NCBI RefSeq assembly: GCF_033720595.1
Contig: NZ_JAWWCF010000132.1
Coordinates: 1-8,613, forward strand
DNA: 8,613 nt
Reading direction: 5' to 3'
Source: Lishizhenia sp033720595
GTDB lineage: Bacteria; Bacteroidota; Bacteroidia; Flavobacteriales_D; Crocinitomicaceae
The notes under the pieces are model-generated. The model was not told where the DNA came from. It ran no database searches and saw only the letters and a program-made list of their open reading frames with translations. Both the position numbers and the translations under genes were made by a program. Shown here piece by piece: positions 5,659 through 8,613 of the stretch (position 1 is its first letter; every line of letters starts with the position of its first letter).

Positions 5659-6426
5659 ATGAAAAACACAACACTCGTGCTTTGCGCACTATTTGCATTT
5701 CTCAAGTCTTACGGTCAAGAAGAATTCAATCCGAAAAATTCAAATCATGAAATTTTAATATATACTGAATCTACCTTTCCTAAGAAATCAAATTTTGACT
5801 TCACTTATGATGAAAAGTACAGCACTAAATTGTTTTTGAGTTTAAAAAGTGATCGAGGTATAGGGGTAAACTACAAACGAAAAGTAATAGACAAAGGTAA
5901 TTTCTTCATGCATATAGGATTAAACACTGGGAAACAAACCTTCAATTACAATCTGGTTCATCACTCAGGATATGCTCATTTTCAAGAATTCACATTAAAC
6001 AGACACAAGTTAAAAGTTGGTTTCAGCAAGGAGTGGTATTTACTTAAAAACAAACTGCTTATTGAACCTGTGTTTCAACTTAGTTACCTAACAACGTTCA
6101 ATAAATTCAACAGTCATACAGCAAATTATTTCAATGAAAAAACCGGCGACTTTTATGAAACCGATGTGAAATTGTATAGTACATTCATCAGGAAATTTTA
6201 TCCGCAATTACAACTCAACATAAGCTACGCATTAACAAAACAATTGTATTTAGGCGTGTTTTACCAAACCAAATTTATCCAAGATTTACCCTATAATTAT
6301 TCTTACCAAGAAACACTAATTAGTGAAGATCCGAACCTAAGTGACCAAATTACTTTTGATAAAGGAAGTATGCTAATGCTTATCCAAAGACGATTTATAG
6401 GTGTAAGTTTATCCTTTAAATATTAA
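5659..6426 (+). CDS. Secreted protein of unknown function, probable outer-membrane beta-barrel
   Basis: The start is placed at the ATG at 5659, because the upstream TTG at 5635 sits inside the promoter element and the ATG gives a clean signal peptide: MKNTTLVLCALFAFLKSYGQ, with a Bacteroidota-style end before EEFN. The 255-residue product then alternates polar and aromatic residues in many short strands, for example KLFLSLKSDRGIGVNYKRKV, HKLKVGFSKEWYL, LLIEPVFQLSYL, YPQLQLNISYAL and LYLGVFYQTKF. It ends in SLSFKY, a terminal aromatic residue of the kind recognised by the BAM machinery. This points to a small barrel of roughly 10-12 strands, but no named family is recognised. The gene is monocistronic: it has its own -7 element and ends 3 bp before a strong terminator shared with the opposing operon. 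Confidence 0.8.
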   Translation: MKNTTLVLCALFAFLKSYGQEEFNPKNSNHEILIYTESTFPKKSNFDFTYDEKYSTKLFLSLKSDRGIGVNYKRKVIDKGNFFMHIGLNTGKQTFNYNLVHHSGYAHFQEFTLNRHKLKVGFSKEWYLLKNKLLIEPVFQLSYLTTFNKFNSHTANYFNEKTGDFYETDVKLYSTFIRKFYPQLQLNISYALTKQLYLGVFYQTKFIQDLPYNYSYQETLISEDPNLSDQITFDKGSMLMLIQRRFIGVSLSFKY

Positions 6427-6429
6427 AAC

Positions 6430-6463
6430 AAAAAAAGACGCCTCCAACGAAGCGTCTTTTTTT
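6430..6463. terminator. Bidirectional rho-independent terminator
   Basis: AAAAAAAGACGC (6430-6441) and GCGTCTTTTTTT (6452-6463) form a perfect 12-bp stem with a 10-base loop. The T-run serves the plus-strand barrel gene, and the A-run serves the minus-strand operon. The stop codon of the lipoprotein gene (6464-6462) overlaps the outer stem. Confidence 0.92.
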
Positions 6464-6866
6464 AGTCTTTTATTTCCAGTGTTCCATCAATAGTATAGCT
6501 TTCACCCGTATAGTTATCATTGAGTAACTCATCCACTTGACCCGTAAAACTTCCTTCCATGATGGTTCTACCCACAGCCTTTCCTTCGAGCTCTACATCA
6601 AAATAATAGTACCCCGAATTTTGTCGGTAAATTTCTATTTCTCCTACCCATTTACCATCCTCCTTTTCAAGGTAATTGAGTTGATTATTACTTCCCGTTT
6701 TAATGAGAAAAATCTTATTCGTATGCTCAGTAACTTTCGCCTCTTCAGAAACGAGTATTTCATTGTTGGCATCTCTAAACACCAAATAAACATATTCGTC
6801 TTCTTCTACCTTTTGGGTACAAGAAAATAGAAGGAGTAAACTAAATAAGGGTATAAATTTTTTCAT
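6462..6866 (-). CDS. Small lipoprotein of unknown function
   Basis: This 134-residue protein starts MKKFIPLFSLLLLFSC, a lipoprotein signal with lipobox LFSC and lipidation at Cys16. The acidic stretch TQKVEEDEY just after the cysteine resembles the sequence that directs surface export of lipoproteins in Bacteroidota (negative residues shortly after the Cys), so a surface location is possible. The rest is made of short beta strands (YVYLVFRDA, GYYYFDVELEGKAVG, GESYTIDGTLEIKD), which suggests a small all-beta domain; no family is recognised. It is the last gene of the thiD operon, 45 bp after the preceding gene, with a purine-rich AGAAGGA 5' of the ATG. The stop codon lies in the shared terminator. 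Confidence 0.8.
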   Translation of the reverse strand: MKKFIPLFSLLLLFSCTQKVEEDEYVYLVFRDANNEILVSEEAKVTEHTNKIFLIKTGSNNQLNYLEKEDGKWVGEIEIYRQNSGYYYFDVELEGKAVGRTIMEGSFTGQVDELLNDNYTGESYTIDGTLEIKD

Positions 6867-6911
6867 GGTACTTTTTCCTTCTAAGAATCAAAGGTTGTAC
6901 CAAAGCGAATC

Positions 6912-7295
6912 CTAACTATCGAGAAGATCGTCATTCTCGGGTTTAGTCTGTTGTAACTTCCCTAAAAAAGTGGCTAATAATGAAATTACTAGTCCGGCTA
7001 AAATCAGTGCTGTAGCCAGGGGCCAATGCATAATTCTAAACACAACACCTAGCATTACAATTCCTGCTCCGATGTAAAAAACTAGACCTTTTTGCTTTTG
7101 GGTATTTGCCTTGCGCTTTTTATCAAAGTAAATCGACAATATAGAAAACACAAACCCCAACATACCCACGTAAATCACTCCATAACGCAAAATACCTTGG
7201 AAACTCAAACCAAAAACTGAATAGCGTGTAAATATAAGAGCCATGGCTATAAAAGACACTGCAAAACACAATAAACTCAGTCGGTTAAATATCAT
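6912..7295 (-). CDS. Four-helix membrane protein with GldL-like hairpin (second of tandem pair)
   Basis: The start is taken as the ATG at 7295, which overlaps the stop of the gene before it as ATGA; a longer frame from 7331 would overlap that gene by 40 bp. The 127-residue product has membrane segments at about 6-23, 36-56, 72-88 and 93-110, with basic KKRKANTQKQK (59-69) between the two hairpins and an acidic tail (ENDDLLDS). The second hairpin, LGVVFRIMHWPLATALILAG (82-101), resembles the N-terminal membrane hairpin of GldL, the motor subunit of type IX secretion and gliding (pattern G.LFKI.H...). The GldL cytoplasmic domain is absent, so this is not GldL. Role unknown. The first cytoplasmic region and the spacing match the gene upstream. 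Confidence 0.8.
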   Translation of the reverse strand: MIFNRLSLLCFAVSFIAMALIFTRYSVFGLSFQGILRYGVIYVGMLGFVFSILSIYFDKKRKANTQKQKGLVFYIGAGIVMLGVVFRIMHWPLATALILAGLVISLLATFLGKLQQTKPENDDLLDS

Positions 7296-7645
7296 TCTTC
7301 TTCTTTTTTGTTGTTGGGGAATACCAGCCAAATACCCAAGGTAAGTACGCCGATAAACAAAATGAATTTAGCGTTTTCCCATTGAAATTCCAAACCTGCA
7401 AATCCTACAAACAACAAGAGTAAACTTAAAAACAGAATCAGGCTCTGAAAACCGAATTTCACACCTTCCTTTCGTCCTTCCCAAAGATGCAGAGAGACAC
7501 CTAAAATTCCAGAAATTAGGATGAGTCCGCCCCACGGAAAAACATTTAGAAGCGTATTCTCTTCTCCTGCAAAAAGGATAAACAACCGAGGCAAGGCTAT
7601 ACTTGCTCCACATATTCCTAAACTTAAATTGGCTATTTTTTTCAT
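7292..7645 (-). CDS. Four-helix membrane protein (first of tandem pair)
   Basis: The start is taken as the ATG at 7645, one base after the thiD stop codon; frames reaching further upstream would lie inside thiD. The product is 117 residues, with membrane segments at about 4-26, 36-55, 67-84 and 93-109, a charged loop WEGRKEGVK (55-63) between the hairpins and a charged tail NNKKEEE. The segment VGFAGLEFQWENAKFILFIG (80-99) can be laid on positions 82-101 of the next gene's product with an offset of two and no gaps, sharing Gly, Trp, Ala and Gly at fixed spacing. The two proteins are therefore probably diverged paralogues that may form a hetero-oligomer. No family name is recognised and the link to thiamine or vitamin metabolism is only through operon position. 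Confidence 0.8.
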   Translation of the reverse strand: MKKIANLSLGICGASIALPRLFILFAGEENTLLNVFPWGGLILISGILGVSLHLWEGRKEGVKFGFQSLILFLSLLLLFVGFAGLEFQWENAKFILFIGVLTLGIWLVFPNNKKEEE

Positions 7646-7646
7646 C

Positions 7647-8405
7647 TTATCCGTTGTTGTGATAAGCCAATAAACTGGCATTAGAACTTGCTCTTTTATA
7701 AACATAAGCTTTAGCACGTACACTGGCTTTGTGAAAATCAAATCCTCTGGCAATGTATGCTGCCAAAGCACTGCTTAACATACAACCTGTACCATGCTTG
7801 GGTATAAAACCTTTACCTTGAGCGTTTAATGATTTCACGCCTTTAGCGGTAACTAAGAAATCTCTTCCTTCTTTTTGTTTAAAATCAGACCCCAATACTT
7901 CTTCTGTATGACCTCCCTTCACATACAGCTTTTTTGTAGAGGTTTCCTTTAAATTTAAACGCACGTATTCAGGTGCATTGGGAGTAAGAATATCTACCGC
8001 ATCAATAATTTTTTGCAAGTTCATCTGAAAACGCGCTTCATCCATAACCTCTCCTTGGTTAAAACTAGGTTGTAACACCGGGTCCCAAACAATGGGTACC
8101 TGCGGATGATATTCTTTTATTTTCGATAAAACAGCAATTAATACTTCGCTATTTTCTATCAATCCAATTTTTATGGCAGCAGGTGTATAGCGTTTCAGTA
8201 ACAATTCTAGCTGACTCAAAATCACCTCTTGCGGCGTCCAAATTACCTTTTCGAAGTAATCTTCTACCTGAAGGGTATTACAGGTTTGTACCGCTAAACC
8301 CAGGGTCTTCAATTGCTCAAAACTCTTGATATCGGCTAAAACTCCTGCTCCTCCACTCGGATCGAAACCCGCAATACTTATACAAATAGGTCTTATTCTC
8401 CCCAT
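7647..8405 (-). CDS. thiD: Hydroxymethylpyrimidine/phosphomethylpyrimidine kinase
   Basis: This 252-residue ribokinase-fold enzyme is expected to phosphorylate 4-amino-5-hydroxymethyl-2-methylpyrimidine and its monophosphate in thiamine biosynthesis. The N-terminal signature IAGFDPSGGAG is at 11-21, followed by ADIK. AAIKIGLI (76-83), VWDPVL (106-111) and TPNAPE are family blocks. The anion hole with catalytic cysteine is HGTGCMLSSALAA (204-216, Cys208). The segment LAVQTCNTLQVED (37-49) aligns with TALVAQNTRGV of E. coli ThiD, placing Cys42 where Gln44 contacts the substrate pyrimidine. Related pyridoxal kinases share this fold, so a broader or different vitamin substrate is possible. The ATG at 8405 is four bases after the preceding stop. 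No thiC, thiE, thiM or TPP riboswitch is present in the window; the operon's promoter lies beyond the right edge. Confidence 0.92.
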   Translation of the reverse strand: MGRIRPICISIAGFDPSGGAGVLADIKSFEQLKTLGLAVQTCNTLQVEDYFEKVIWTPQEVILSQLELLLKRYTPAAIKIGLIENSEVLIAVLSKIKEYHPQVPIVWDPVLQPSFNQGEVMDEARFQMNLQKIIDAVDILTPNAPEYVRLNLKETSTKKLYVKGGHTEEVLGSDFKQKEGRDFLVTAKGVKSLNAQGKGFIPKHGTGCMLSSALAAYIARGFDFHKASVRAKAYVYKRASSNASLLAYHNNG

Positions 8406-8409
8406 TTCT

Positions 8410-8613
8410 TTACAGTCTTTTGGTAAATCCTAATTTAGCCGCCTCTTCATTGATGATCTCTTTCTTATACTCCAACAAATCATCTGTTTTTTGCAAAGCA
8501 ATTTGACTGATCATGGTATTTGAAAGCACATAAGCAGAAAATTCTTTTCCATACTTTTCTGCAATAGCTTCCTTGATTGGACCAAAGAAATTTGTCTTTT
8601 GTTCATCCACAAT
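8410..8613 (-). CDS. C-terminal part of an unrecognised gene, cut off by the window edge
   Basis: The frame is open to the right edge, giving 67 residues before the stop at 8410. A GTG at 8610 could be a start, but the codon before it is also sense (ATT), so this is most simply the end of a longer gene. The visible part is soluble, charged and mostly helical (PIKEAIAEKYGKEFSAYVLS, DDLLEYKKEIINEEAAKLGF) and ends TKRL. No motif is recognised. It is four bases upstream of thiD on the same strand and so is in the same operon. Confidence 0.55.
   Translation of the reverse strand: MVDEQKTNFFGPIKEAIAEKYGKEFSAYVLSNTMISQIALQKTDDLLEYKKEIINEEAAKLGFTKRL

Noticed and set aside
6889..6896. AACCTTTG as a -7 element of a separate promoter for the 134-aa lipoprotein gene
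   Set aside because: It lacks the leading T, and there is no TTG at the expected distance upstream; operon read-through is simpler.
6912..7295. Calling the membrane protein GldL
   Set aside because: Only one hairpin resembles GldL; the long cytoplasmic domain and the gldKLMN neighbourhood are absent.
7296..7331. Upstream ATG at 7331 as start of the second membrane protein
   Set aside because: It would overlap the preceding gene by 40 bp, whereas the ATG at 7295 gives a standard ATGA overlap.

Overview
The window looks like chromosomal DNA of a member of the Bacteroidota, most likely Flavobacteriia. The evidence is AT-rich DNA with A-rich start regions instead of strong Shine-Dalgarno sites, -7 promoter elements of the TAnnTTTG type, several short lipoproteins, an SUMF1/GldJ-type secreted protein, GldL-like membrane hairpins and a compact carotenoid cassette. 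No species call is possible from sequence alone, and there is no RNA gene, CRISPR array, transposase or phage gene.

Layout. Positions 1-690 (minus) hold the N-terminal part of a secreted formylglycine-generating-enzyme-type domain protein that runs off the left edge. A 305-bp gene-free stretch follows (691-995), with an imperfect inverted repeat, a short direct repeat, five 8-bp tandem units and the ahcY terminator. ahcY (996-2309, minus) encodes S-adenosylhomocysteinase and has the clearest promoter in the window. Upstream of it on the same strand are an unknown 182-aa lipoprotein gene and a VOC-superfamily gene, separated by a small potential RNA fold.

A divergent 152-bp control region (3484-3635) separates the VOC gene from a three-gene plus-strand carotenoid operon: a cruF-type C-1' hydratase, crtZ (beta-ring hydroxylase) and a fused crtYcd-type lycopene cyclase. 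Their spacings are 12 bp and a 4-bp ATGA overlap. Together they predict late steps that give a hydroxylated, perhaps monocyclic carotenoid of the saproxanthin/myxol type. The early genes (crtE, crtB, crtI) are not in the window. The cyclase gene ends inside an unusual spacer that carries a start-less minus-strand reading frame which looks like coding or dispersed-repeat sequence.

A secreted probable outer-membrane beta-barrel gene (5659-6426, plus) then meets a minus-strand operon at a shared bidirectional terminator. That operon, read from the right edge, is: an unknown gene (C-terminus only), a thiD-type kinase gene, two tandem four-helix membrane protein genes that appear related to each other and to the GldL N-terminus, and a small lipoprotein gene. 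Most of this is ordinary. The points worth a second look are the membrane-protein pair, the dyad in the carotenoid promoter, the coding-like spacer after crtYcd, the VOC protein without its usual metal ligands, and the substituted substrate-pocket residue in ThiD.
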